A stretch of DNA of 64,000 nt, taken from positions 576,373-640,372 of the forward strand of contig NZ_BMFP01000002.1 in assembly GCF_014638845.1 (NCBI RefSeq). Reading direction: 5' to 3'. How positions within the stretch are numbered: position 1 is the stretch's first letter; each line of letters opens with the position of its first letter. A program made the position numbers and the translations under genes. The DNA is from Pontibacter amylolyticus. GTDB taxonomy: Bacteria > Bacteroidota > Bacteroidia > Cytophagales > Hymenobacteraceae. Shown piece by piece: positions 49,670 to 58,622 of the stretch. The notes below the pieces were generated by a model that saw only the letters and a list, made by a program, of their open reading frames with translations, was not told the DNA's origin and made no database searches.

Positions 49670-52519
49670 TTAGTGCGCTTCCAGCCAGTTTTTGCCTACG
49701 CCTAAGCCAACTTCCATCGGCACGCTCAGCGGCAGGGCGTTGGTCATGAGCTCCACGATCTTTGGCGTCACAATGTCTATTTCTTCTTTCGGAGCGTCGA
49801 AGAGAAGTTCGTCATGTACCTGGAGGATCATGCGGGTGTTCAGGTTCTCATGGCGCAGGTACTCGTGTATGTTGATCATCGCGATCTTGATGATGTCGGC
49901 GGCAGTGCCCTGGATCGGGGCGTTGACGGCATTTCGCTCGGCAAAGCCGCGCACGGTAGCGTTGCGCGAGTTGATGTCGCGGAGGTAGCGGCGGCGGCCC
50001 AGCAGGGTCTCCACATACTCCTGCTCGCGCGCTTTCTCAATGGCGCTGTCCATGTACTCCTTCACGGCCGGGAACTCCTGGAAGTAAGCCTCGATGATGT
50101 CGGCGGCTTCGCGGCGCGGTATACCTAGTCGCTCGGAAAGGCCGAAAGCAGAAATGCCGTAAATGATACCGAAGTTGATCGTCTTGGCTTTGCGGCGCAT
50201 CTCGCTATCCACCTGGTCGAGCGGTACGTGGAACACCTTGCTGGCTGTGGAGGCGTGAATATCGAGTCCGTTTCGGAAGGCTTCTTTCATGGTCGGGTCT
50301 CCGCTGAAGTCGGCCATGATGCGCAGTTCGATCTGGGAGTAGTCCGCCGAGATGATCAGGTGCTTGCTGTCGCGTGGCACAAAGGCCTTGCGGATCTCAC
50401 GACCCCGCTCCGTGCGGATCGGAATGTTCTGCAGATTCGGGTTGGTAGAGCTCAGGCGGCCCGTAGCCGTCACGGCCTGGTTAAAGGAGGTATGCACGCG
50501 GTTGTCGAGCGCGCAAACCAGCTGCGGCAGCGCATCCACGTAGGTCGACTTGAGTTTGGAAAGTTCGCGGTGGTCCAGGATCAGGCGCACAATTTCGTGC
50601 TCGCCAGATAGCTTAGAGAGAATCTCCTCCCCGGTGGCGTACTGGCCGGTCTTGGTTTTTTTGATCTTGGCTTTGCCGTGCAGCCCCATTCTGTCGAAGA
50701 GCACTTCGCCAAGCTGCTTCGGCGAACCGATGTTGAACTCCGTGTCGGCCAGTTCGAAAATGCGGGTCTCTATCCCTTTGATTTCCTGTTCGAGCAGAAG
50801 CGAAATGTCGGCCAGCGCATTGGCGTCGATCGAGATGCCTTCTTTCTCTATACCTGCCAGCACCTGCACCAGCGGGTTTTCCACTTCGTTGAACAGCTTC
50901 ATCAAACCCTGTTCCTGCAGCAGCGGCTCAAAGTAGTGCTTCAGGCGCAGCGTCACGTCGGCGTCTTCACAGGCATAGTCCTTTACCTCTTCCGGCTTCA
51001 GGTCGGCCATCGTGATCTGGTTCTTGCCTTTCGGGCCGATCAGGTCGGTGATAGGGATAGGACTGTAGTTGAGGTAGGTCTCGGCCAGCACATCCATGTT
51101 GTGGCGCATCTCGGGCTCCAGCAGATAGTGCGCCAGCATGGTGTCAAACAGCGGGCCGCTCACCTCGATGCCGTAGTTCTTCAGCACCAGGATATCGTAC
51201 TTGATGTTCTGGCCGATCTTGGCAATGTTCGGGTTCTCGAGCACATCCTTAAACTCGGCGGTGATGCGAAGGGCCTCTTCTTCATTGTCGGGTGGCACGG
51301 GCACATAATAGGCCTCGCCCGGCAGGTAGCTGAACGACATGCCCACCAGCTTGGCGGTGATCGGGTCGATGCTGCTCGTCTCGGTATCGAAGGAGATCTC
51401 CTGCTGCTTCTGTAGGTAGCGGATCAGGCTTTGGCGCAGGGCCGGCGTGTCGATGAGGTGGTAGTCCTGCACCGTATTGTTGAAACGCGCAAACGGCACA
51501 TGCTCCGTAGCTATACCTGCTTCATCTTCAACTTCGGCAATGGCGGTAGCGGCAGCTGTATCGAAAAGGGAGGTCTGCTGCTGGTTACTTGGCTTGGCGC
51601 GTCTGGCAGTGGTTTTTGCTACCGGTGCATCGGCCATCGCAATGCCCAGCACACGCTGCATCAGCTGGCGGAATTCCAGCTCGGCAAACAGTTCAGCCAG
51701 TTGTTCTTCGTTGGGTCCGTCGTAGTGCAAAGCCTCGGCACTGAAGGGCACCGGCACGTCGCAATGTATGGTGGCCAGCTCTTTGGACATGATGCCCTGG
51801 TCAGCAAAGTTCACGATGTTTTCTTTCTGCTTGCCTTTCAGTTGGTCGGCATTGGCGATCAGGTTCTCGACAGAGCCGAAGCGCTGAATCAGGGCCTTGG
51901 CGGTTTTCTCGCCGATGCCCGGTATACCGGGTATGTTATCCACGGCATCGCCCTGCAGGCCGAGTATGTCGATCACCTGCTCTACGCGCTCGATCTCAAA
52001 CTTCTCCAGCACCCGCGCTACGTCCCATACCTCCACGGCATTGCCCAGGAAGGCAGGCTTGTACAGGAACACGTGCTCGGTCACCAGCTGGCAGTAGTCC
52101 TTGTCGGGCGTCATCATGTACACGTCAAAGTTATCCTTCTCGGCGCGGCAGGCCAGTGTGCCGATGATGTCATCAGCCTCGTAGCCGTCCATGATGAGCA
52201 CCGGTATGTTAAAGGCCTCTACAATCTTCTTGCAGTAAGGTATAGCCAGCGAAATATCCTCGGGCATGGCCTGTCGGTTGGCCTTGTAGGCGGCAAAATT
52301 GTCGTGGCGGAAGGTCTTGGCCGCTGAGTCGAAGGCGACGCCGATGTGCGTGGGCCGCTCTTTCTGAAGCACCTCCACCAAGGTATTGGTAAAGCCGAGC
52401 ACAGCGCCGGTGTTCATGCCTTTGGAGTTGATGCGCGGGTTTTTGCTGAAGGCAAAATGTGCCCGGTAGATCAGGGCCATGGCATCAAGCAGAAATAATT
52501 TTTTACGTGGTTCGCTCAT
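49670..52519 (-). CDS. polA: DNA polymerase I
   Basis: 949 aa, normal PolA length. Start set at MSEPRKKLFLLDAMALIYRA (52519), just before the 5'-3' exonuclease domain (residues about 6-270, FDVYMMTPDKDYCQLV, GIPGIGEKTAKALIQRFGS). A 3'-5' exonuclease domain follows, with catalytic DxE in ISFDTETSSID. The polymerase domain carries motif A DYSQIELRIMA, motif B RRKAKTINFGIIYGIS and motif C QVHDELLFD. It fills gaps and removes Okazaki primers. The motif-rich linker between exonucleases (about 300-355) is low-complexity (RRAKPSNQQQTSLFDTAAA). Confidence 0.97.
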   Translation of the reverse strand: MSEPRKKLFLLDAMALIYRAHFAFSKNPRINSKGMNTGAVLGFTNTLVEVLQKERPTHIGVAFDSAAKTFRHDNFAAYKANRQAMPEDISLAIPYCKKIVEAFNIPVLIMDGYEADDIIGTLACRAEKDNFDVYMMTPDKDYCQLVTEHVFLYKPAFLGNAVEVWDVARVLEKFEIERVEQVIDILGLQGDAVDNIPGIPGIGEKTAKALIQRFGSVENLIANADQLKGKQKENIVNFADQGIMSKELATIHCDVPVPFSAEALHYDGPNEEQLAELFAELEFRQLMQRVLGIAMADAPVAKTTARRAKPSNQQQTSLFDTAAATAIAEVEDEAGIATEHVPFARFNNTVQDYHLIDTPALRQSLIRYLQKQQEISFDTETSSIDPITAKLVGMSFSYLPGEAYYVPVPPDNEEEALRITAEFKDVLENPNIAKIGQNIKYDILVLKNYGIEVSGPLFDTMLAHYLLEPEMRHNMDVLAETYLNYSPIPITDLIGPKGKNQITMADLKPEEVKDYACEDADVTLRLKHYFEPLLQEQGLMKLFNEVENPLVQVLAGIEKEGISIDANALADISLLLEQEIKGIETRIFELADTEFNIGSPKQLGEVLFDRMGLHGKAKIKKTKTGQYATGEEILSKLSGEHEIVRLILDHRELSKLKSTYVDALPQLVCALDNRVHTSFNQAVTATGRLSSTNPNLQNIPIRTERGREIRKAFVPRDSKHLIISADYSQIELRIMADFSGDPTMKEAFRNGLDIHASTASKVFHVPLDQVDSEMRRKAKTINFGIIYGISAFGLSERLGIPRREAADIIEAYFQEFPAVKEYMDSAIEKAREQEYVETLLGRRRYLRDINSRNATVRGFAERNAVNAPIQGTAADIIKIAMINIHEYLRHENLNTRMILQVHDELLFDAPKEEIDIVTPKIVELMTNALPLSVPMEVGLGVGKNWLEAH

Positions 52520-52740
52520 AGTATAAAGGTATAGGCTGCCGGCTTCCTTTGCAAGTTTCCGGAAGTGCACAGCTGACAAGATCATGCCATTCCGGCTTTA
52601 TACGCCAGTTAACTATACCTTGTCGGGAAATTATTTTCACAGTAAAAATAAAATATAGAGATTCCACAATAAATGGAATAGTCTTTGTATCTTCCTAATC
52701 CAAGACTGAAAATAAACAAAACTTAAATTACAAGAGCAGG

Positions 52741-53385
52741 ATGATGCACCTTATGACATGGAAAAGAGCGGTACTTAGCGTATGTTTTGTACTGGCCGCT
52801 ACGCTTGGTTACAGCCAGGATCTGATCGTTAAGAAGAGCGGTGAAGAATTAATCGGGAAGATTGTGAAAGTGGGGGAAGACACCATCCATTACCGCATGC
52901 TGAGCGAAACAGAAGGCCCTATGCGGTTTGTGCTCCGGGGCGATGTGGCTTCCATGCAGTTTGCAACCCAGCCCTCGCAACGACAGCTCAGCCAATTGCC
53001 GCAAACCAACGACGAGTACGCTTCTGCCACTACAGCCATACCCGCGGCGTCTGGCACCTCTCGCACCTATACCCAGGAAGAGCTGATGTACCAGGGGCGC
53101 CACGACGCCCTGCTGTATTACAAAGGGCAGGGACCGCTTTGGGGCACGGCCGGCGCCACTTTCCTGCTCCCGCCTGTCGGGTTGGTGGCGGGCATCGTAA
53201 CGGCTGCCGTTCCGCCTAATGTCGACAATATGTTTCACCCGAACTACCAGCTGATGAAGGAGCCGGTTTACCGGGATGCCTTTAAAAAGCAGGCCCACAA
53301 ACGCAAAGTGGGCAAGGCTGCGGCGGGCTTCGGCATTGGCTTCGGTTCCCTGATCGCCTTGGCACTCATGCTGGGCGCTTCTTAG
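52741..53385 (+). CDS. exported membrane protein of unknown function
   Basis: 214 aa. Signal peptide (WKRAVLSVCFVLAATLGYSQ) followed by a short beta domain (DLIVKKSGEELIGKIVKVGE, DTIHYRMLSETEGPM), a Ser/Thr/Gln-rich linker, then two hydrophobic segments: LWGTAGATFLLPPVGLVAGI (residues about 133-152) and a C-terminal AAAGFGIGFGSLIALALM. The KKSGEELIGKIVKV pattern is common in Bacteroidota exported proteins of unknown function. The ATG used is the first of several near the N-terminus. Confidence 0.75.
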   Translation: MMHLMTWKRAVLSVCFVLAATLGYSQDLIVKKSGEELIGKIVKVGEDTIHYRMLSETEGPMRFVLRGDVASMQFATQPSQRQLSQLPQTNDEYASATTAIPAASGTSRTYTQEELMYQGRHDALLYYKGQGPLWGTAGATFLLPPVGLVAGIVTAAVPPNVDNMFHPNYQLMKEPVYRDAFKKQAHKRKVGKAAAGFGIGFGSLIALALMLGAS

Positions 53386-53413
53386 GCGATACCTGCCCAT
53401 TACCCAGTTTGCC

Positions 53414-53470
53414 CTCCCCAAACTGTGGAATTTCCGCCACACTATCCGGCGGATTCCACAGTTTGGGGAG
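53414..53470 (+). terminator. long hairpin, probable terminator
   Basis: CTCCCCAAACTGTGGAA (53414-53430) pairs with TTCCACAGTTTGGGGAG (53454-53470) and the inner TCCGCC (53433-53438) pairs with GGCGGA (53448-53453); a 2-nt bulge and a 9-nt loop remain, then TTTTG. With a 23-bp stem it is unusually long for a terminator and starts 29 bp after the gene ending at 53385. Confidence 0.75.
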
Positions 53471-53535
53471 TTTTGTTTATTTTCGTAATATTCTGTCTGT
53501 CAGCAATTTAATTCCAATATATAGTTTTGGCACAG

Positions 53536-53570
53536 TTTTGACTAATAGGCTTTGTGAAATATTAAATTTG
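53536..53570 (+). promoter_or_regulatory. Bacteroidota-type promoter for the exported protein gene
   Basis: TTTTG at 53536-53540 (-33 TTG) and TAAATTTG at 53563-53570 (-7 TAnnTTTG) are 22 bp apart, within the usual 17-23 bp range. The ATG at 53588 lies 18 bp behind, giving a short leader. Confidence 0.6.
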
Positions 53571-53587
53571 AGCGACAGAATAAAACT

Positions 53588-54145
53588 ATGAAAAAAATAA
53601 CCTACCTGGCAGCCGCCATCGCATTCTTTGGCTTTGCCTCACTTGACGCTAGCGCACAGACTGACAAGAACAAAAAGAAGTCGAAGAAGAAGCAGAAAGT
53701 AGAGCAAACTACCGAAGTAGAAACTGAGACGAAGGCTGAAACTGAAAATCAGGTGAACTACGAACAGCAGGCACAGACTGAGACGCAGGTGACAACTGAA
53801 ACGCAGACCACCACTCAGCAAGAAAACGTGAAGCGCGAAGCCATCACGAAGGAAGAGCTTCCGGAGCCGGTACAGCAGGCCTTGACTGCCGAAGCATTTG
53901 CTAGCTGGCAGATCGTGGAGGTGTTCCGCATAACACCGAACGCCAATGCCGCCGGCGCTAATGCCCAAGGCATGGAAAACCGTGCCGAGCAGGCCAACCA
54001 AAATGCGCAGAATGTTAACGCGCAGGCTAATGCGCCAGGCCAGAGTGCCAAAACAATGTATGAGATCTTCTTCACTAACGAGCAGCAGCAGAGCGCTAAA
54101 GTTCGCATTGATGAAAAAGGCAACATTATCCAAGACCAAAAATAA
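53588..54145 (+). CDS. exported low-complexity protein with PepSY-like C-terminus
   Basis: 185 aa. Signal peptide MKKITYLAAAIAFFGFASLD, ASAQ. Residues about 25-85 are Lys- then Gln/Glu/Thr-rich (KKKSKKKQKVEQ, TETQVTTETQTTTQQ), residues about 90-115 match the PepSY-like/DUF2874-type pattern (LPEPVQQALTAEAFASWQIV), an Asn/Ala/Gln-rich stretch follows and the end is YEIFFTNEQQQSAKVRIDEK, also like PepSY-like proteins. Such proteins bind or inhibit partners in the envelope in other Bacteroidota, but the family role is uncertain. A good -33/-7 promoter precedes it. Confidence 0.78.
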   Translation: MKKITYLAAAIAFFGFASLDASAQTDKNKKKSKKKQKVEQTTEVETETKAETENQVNYEQQAQTETQVTTETQTTTQQENVKREAITKEELPEPVQQALTAEAFASWQIVEVFRITPNANAAGANAQGMENRAEQANQNAQNVNAQANAPGQSAKTMYEIFFTNEQQQSAKVRIDEKGNIIQDQK

Positions 54146-54187
54146 GCCACATAGATTGAATACTAGCGACCCTAGTATCATGGAACG

Positions 54188-54220
54188 AGCCTCCGCCCAG
54201 CGGGGGCTTTTCTGTTTTAT
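54188..54220 (+). terminator. intrinsic terminator
   Basis: AGCCTCCGC (54188-54196) pairs with GCGGGGGCT (54200-54208) with one G-T wobble around a CCA loop, followed by TTTCTGTTTT. Lies 43 bp beyond the gene ending at 54145. Confidence 0.78.
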
Positions 54221-54350
54221 ACCCACCCGCTGCATTTATACCCAACCTTAAGCGCCGCTTTTCGGTAAACAGTCGGAATGCCCGGCCGAGCACGTTATTT
54301 CAGGGCAACATTTTCCCCCTGCCCTGCGGTTGTGTATATTGCTTATGATT

Positions 54351-55730
54351 ATGCCCAAGATACTCTTAATCGACGACGATCCTACCTTTTGCCTGATGCT
54401 GAGCACGTTCCTGAAACGTCAGCAGTATGAGGTAAAAACCGCCTATACCGCCGGCGAAGGCCTCGGCCAGATCAAAGCCGACACCTTCGACCTGATCCTG
54501 ACCGATTTCAGGCTTCCCGACAAAAACGGACTGGAGTTGCTCGAACAGATCCGCGTGCTCGACACGCAGGTGCCCGTTATCCTGATGACGCACTACGCCG
54601 ACATCCGTACAGCTGTGAGAGCCATCAAGATGGGTGCCTTTGAGTATCTGGCCAAGCCAATCAATCCGGACGAAACGTTACTGACCATCCGCAAGGCCCT
54701 TTCCCTCGGGCGCGAGGGCCATGTCGCGACGAAGCCGGCTATACCTGCGCAGGGCGGCTTTACGTTTGTGAAAGGAGCCAGCCCCCAGTCCAACCAGTTA
54801 GAGGAGTACATCGCCCTGATCGCGCCCACCAACATGTCGGTGATCATAGAAGGCGAGAGCGGCACCGGCAAAGAGTATGTGGCCCGCAAGATACACCAGC
54901 GCAGCAAACGCCACGATAAGCCCTTTGTAGCCATCGACTGCGGTGCTTTATCGAAGGAACTGGCCGGAAGCGAGCTGTTCGGGCACGTGAAGGGTTCGTT
55001 TACAGGCGCCATGGGTGACAAAGAAGGACAGTTCGAGGCGGCCAATGGCGGCACGCTGTTTCTGGACGAGATCGGCAACCTCTCATATGAAATACAGGTG
55101 AAGCTGCTGCGGGCCATACAGGAGCGCAAAGTGCGCAAGATTGGTAGCAACACCGACCTTGATGTGGACGTGCGCATCATCGTGGCCACCAACGAAGACC
55201 TGGTGCAGGCCGTGAGCAAGGGGGAATTTCGGGAAGATTTGTACCACCGCCTCAACGAGTTCAAGATCAACATCTCCCCGCTCCGCGACCGCACCGCAGA
55301 TATCATGCAGTTTGCCGAGCACTTTCTGCAGGTAGCCAACCACGAACTGGAACGCAACGTGACGGGCTTTGATACGGCTGTTGTCATGGCGCTGGAAAGG
55401 TATAGCTGGCCAGGAAATTTGCGCGAGTTGAAGAACGTAGTAAAACGGGCTGTACTGCTGGCCAAAGGCACTGAGATAACACTCGACGACCTGCCACCCG
55501 AGATTGCCTACCATATACCGGAGCCAACTAGTATTGTGGCGCAACCGGATGCCACCCAGGTAGCCCTGCCTGTAATGGATCTGCGCACAGCCACCGAACG
55601 CAGCGAAAAGGAGCTGATCATCGAAATGCTGGAGCGCGTGAAGTACAACAAATCCAAAGCGGCCCGACTGCTCAACATCGACCGCAAGACGCTCTACAAC
55701 AAAATGCGGCAGTATAACATTGAAACTTAA
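54351..55730 (+). CDS. sigma-54-dependent response regulator (NtrC family)
   Basis: 459 aa. Receiver domain (residues about 1-120: KILLIDDDPTFCLML, phospho-acceptor Asp52 in LILTDFRLPDKNG, LAKPINPDE), AAA+ domain with Walker A GESGTGKEY, GSFTGAM as the sigma-54 contact loop, FLDEIGNLSY for Walker B, and a Fis-type helix-turn-helix at the C-terminus (SKAARLLNIDRKTLYNKMRQ). Start set at 54351 (ATG); an upstream TTG at 54330 is in frame. The convergent hybrid kinase gene overlaps by 4 bp, and it is a plausible phosphodonor. Confidence 0.95.
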   Translation: MPKILLIDDDPTFCLMLSTFLKRQQYEVKTAYTAGEGLGQIKADTFDLILTDFRLPDKNGLELLEQIRVLDTQVPVILMTHYADIRTAVRAIKMGAFEYLAKPINPDETLLTIRKALSLGREGHVATKPAIPAQGGFTFVKGASPQSNQLEEYIALIAPTNMSVIIEGESGTGKEYVARKIHQRSKRHDKPFVAIDCGALSKELAGSELFGHVKGSFTGAMGDKEGQFEAANGGTLFLDEIGNLSYEIQVKLLRAIQERKVRKIGSNTDLDVDVRIIVATNEDLVQAVSKGEFREDLYHRLNEFKINISPLRDRTADIMQFAEHFLQVANHELERNVTGFDTAVVMALERYSWPGNLRELKNVVKRAVLLAKGTEITLDDLPPEIAYHIPEPTSIVAQPDATQVALPVMDLRTATERSEKELIIEMLERVKYNKSKAARLLNIDRKTLYNKMRQYNIET

Positions 55731-58456
55731 GCAGCGGCTTCTTCGGCCTTTTTACGCTTGCTGAGCTCGGCTTCGAGCGCGGCGAGGACAAGCGTAGCTT
55801 CGTGTTGCAGTTGTTTGGCTGTGGCAGGCAGGTTGCCGGTTGGCAGGTCTGGTTGGTGAAGTACCTGCTCGAGCGTGTCAAGGGCGGGCAGCACGGTATG
55901 GGCCTGCAGATGGCGGAAAGCGGTCTTCATCTTGTGGGCCAGTTCGCCCGCTTGCTGCCAGTTGGCCGCTGCCGCTGCGTTTTCCAGCTGCGTTAATGAG
56001 CGTTGATTATCCGACACCAGCACCTCCACGATCTCCCACAGCGCCTCCTCATCATCTCCCACAAAAGTGCGCAGCTCATCCAGGGTATAAACAGCAGGTA
56101 TAGGCTCGTTTGCCTGTTGTGTTTCGGCATCATTTTCAGGTGTGGTTATACCTTGAGTATCAGCCATACCTGATTCAACGTTACTTGCTTTTTCGGTTAT
56201 ATCGGAAGGTTGCTTGGCTATACCTCCAATTGTTGCTTTCTCTTCTGGCTCAATTACAGGCGCCGTCTCAGGTATAGCCTGAGCTGTCAAAGCTTTGCTG
56301 AGCTTCAGGTAGAGGTCCTGCTCTGTGAAAGGCTTGAGCAGGTGGTCTGATATACCGGTTTTAGCAAAGAAGCGCCTGTTGCTGCTCATGATGTTGGCCG
56401 TGAGCGCCATAATAGGTATAGTGGCGTTCTCTTTCCGGATCGCTCTGGCAACGGCCTTTCCGCTCATGCCCGGCAGCTGGATGTCGGTGAGCACAATGTC
56501 GAACTCTTTCTCTTTGATCAGTTGCAGCGCCTCCTGCCCGTCGTTGGCCAGTGTGACCTGCATGCCTTTGCGGCCCAGTATCAGTTGGCACAGGGTACGG
56601 CTGTAGGCATCATCGTCGATCACCAGAACGGCTTTGCCTACCAGTACGTCGGTAGCAGAGAGCGTTGGCTGAGGTATAGCTTCAATCTCCGGTGCTGCTA
56701 CCTTCATCATCGGCAACACAATGCTGAAGGTGGTGCCTTCGTTCGGTACACTGCGCAAGGTGAGTGAGCCTTCCTGCATCTCCACCAGCTTCTTGCTGAT
56801 CGACAGTCCCAGGCCGGTACCACCATACTTTCGGATAATAGAGTCGTCGGCCTGGTTGAACTCGCCGAACACGTGCGCGGTCTGTTCCATCGGTATACCT
56901 ATACCTGTGTCAGATACCTCAATCAGCACCACGGCGCGGTTACGGCGCTGTGATTTAAGTTTGCACGACACGCGCACCTCCCCGTCGTGGGTGAACTTGA
57001 TGGCATTATCCACCAGGTTGAAAAGCACTTGCCGGAGCCGCAGCGAGTCGCCTGACAGGAAGCCATCCAGCTGATCATCCATCGCGCAGCTGAAACCGAT
57101 GCCTTTGGTGCTGGCCTTGAGCCGGAAAGTGCGCTCTACCTCCGCCAGGAGTTGCCGCATCTCGAAAGGTGCCATGTGCAGGTGCAGCTTGCCGGCTTCT
57201 AGTTTGGAGAGGTCCAGTACGTCGTTTACGATGTGCAACAGGTGCTGCCCGGCCCCGTGTATGGCCTGCAGGTGTTCGTGTTGCTGCTCCTGCAACTGGG
57301 TATGGCCCAGCTGTTCCGAAAAGCCTAGTACTACGTTGAGCGGTGTGCGGATCTCGTGGCTGATGTTCGCCACAAAGGCCTCCTTGGCGCGGGCCAGCTG
57401 AATGGCCTCTTTGCGGGAGCGCATTAGTTCAACTTTATACTTGCTGCTGCGGGTAAGGTCGCGCAGGATGATCAAAATAAAGGCGATGCCACTGGCCAGG
57501 CCGAATACGCCTACCAGCAAAAGCACGAGCGATGTCTCTTTGGCTACTTCCTGCGCCTGCGTCGCATTCAGACGGGCCTGTTGCAGCTCGTAGCGCTCCA
57601 GGTCATACACCATGCGGCGCACCTGATCCATGATCTGTTTGTCCTGTTGCAGAAGTGCCAGCTCTTTAGCGACAATGGCCTGCTGCTGTTGTTGCAGCTC
57701 GCGCTCCACATCTTTGAGCACAATACGTACCTTGGCAATGGAGGCCATGTTGGTTGGGGCAGCCTTGCTGGTATCGGCACTGTACTCTTGCTTTACGTTC
57801 AGTTGGGGCACCACAATAGGCTGCGGCGGTTCCTGCGATTTGGGCTCGCTGCGCCTGCCGAAGATTTTGTTTAATAAGCCCTTCTTTTGCTCGCTTTGTG
57901 GCGGTGGCGCAACTATAGTGTCTGTATTGTAGGCCAGCCTGTCCGATATGGTGGTTTTGGTGCGTTGGTTGATGGTGGTGGTAGCGGGTTGTCTGGAAGC
58001 TGCCGAGGCGATCTGCTTCAGGGCTTTGTCGGTATAGGCGCTGTTGCCGCGCTGCTCCTTTTTCTTATTCACGTGCTCCTCCAGGCTTTTTCTCTGAGCC
58101 AGGAGCAGGGCAGACACCGAGTCGATCTGAGCCAGTTCGGCGGGGTTGTCCTGCATGAGGGTACAGAGCGAGTCGAGTTGGCTGTTGATGTTGCCCAGGT
58201 TGTCGAGGTACTCCCGGAAGTGCTTGTCCTCGGTGGTGAGGGTATAGGCGCGGATGGCGCTCTCTGCCGTGGCAATGTCAGCGAGGGTGTGCTGCAGTTT
58301 GGCCAGCTTGGCATTGGGCTCTGCCAGCACATTAACGGAGCTGAGTAACTGCGTGAAGCTGTTGTAGGTTAAGTAAATGGCAAAAACCACCACCGAAAGC
58401 GCCAGCGTAAAGCCGATGACTACTTTCGATTTAATGTTTTCGTTGTTTATCTTCAT
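55727..58456 (-). CDS. hybrid sensor histidine kinase with receiver and HPt domains
   Basis: 909 aa. N-terminal membrane helix (residues about 13-32), a long helical periplasmic region resembling CHASE3 (AKLAKLQHTLADIATAESAI, RAYTLTTED, then basic and Pro-rich linker), a second helix (about 315-340: VLLLVGVFGLASGIAFILII), HisKA with His367 in FVANISHEIRTPLNVV, HATPase_c with KYGGTGLGLSISKKLVE, receiver domain with Asp in DIVLTDIQLPGMSG, and C-terminal HPt with His in AGELAHKMKTAF. This four-step chain suits a phosphorelay to the convergently encoded NtrC-type regulator, whose gene it overlaps by 4 bp. Confidence 0.94.
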   Translation of the reverse strand: MKINNENIKSKVVIGFTLALSVVVFAIYLTYNSFTQLLSSVNVLAEPNAKLAKLQHTLADIATAESAIRAYTLTTEDKHFREYLDNLGNINSQLDSLCTLMQDNPAELAQIDSVSALLLAQRKSLEEHVNKKKEQRGNSAYTDKALKQIASAASRQPATTTINQRTKTTISDRLAYNTDTIVAPPPQSEQKKGLLNKIFGRRSEPKSQEPPQPIVVPQLNVKQEYSADTSKAAPTNMASIAKVRIVLKDVERELQQQQQAIVAKELALLQQDKQIMDQVRRMVYDLERYELQQARLNATQAQEVAKETSLVLLLVGVFGLASGIAFILIILRDLTRSSKYKVELMRSRKEAIQLARAKEAFVANISHEIRTPLNVVLGFSEQLGHTQLQEQQHEHLQAIHGAGQHLLHIVNDVLDLSKLEAGKLHLHMAPFEMRQLLAEVERTFRLKASTKGIGFSCAMDDQLDGFLSGDSLRLRQVLFNLVDNAIKFTHDGEVRVSCKLKSQRRNRAVVLIEVSDTGIGIPMEQTAHVFGEFNQADDSIIRKYGGTGLGLSISKKLVEMQEGSLTLRSVPNEGTTFSIVLPMMKVAAPEIEAIPQPTLSATDVLVGKAVLVIDDDAYSRTLCQLILGRKGMQVTLANDGQEALQLIKEKEFDIVLTDIQLPGMSGKAVARAIRKENATIPIMALTANIMSSNRRFFAKTGISDHLLKPFTEQDLYLKLSKALTAQAIPETAPVIEPEEKATIGGIAKQPSDITEKASNVESGMADTQGITTPENDAETQQANEPIPAVYTLDELRTFVGDDEEALWEIVEVLVSDNQRSLTQLENAAAAANWQQAGELAHKMKTAFRHLQAHTVLPALDTLEQVLHQPDLPTGNLPATAKQLQHEATLVLAALEAELSKRKKAEEAAA

Positions 58457-58622
58457 ACGCGCAGATGCCCCCCCATTTGCAAAGGTACGGATTTTTGGGG
58501 AGCTATACTTTCTGTAACGACAAGAAAGCCAGAATCATATGTCGGTGACAATACCTCTTGTTCGAGTTTGCAGCAGACAGCGTTGAGGCAATCTCCGGAC
58601 GAAAGCGGGCAGGAATAGCGGC

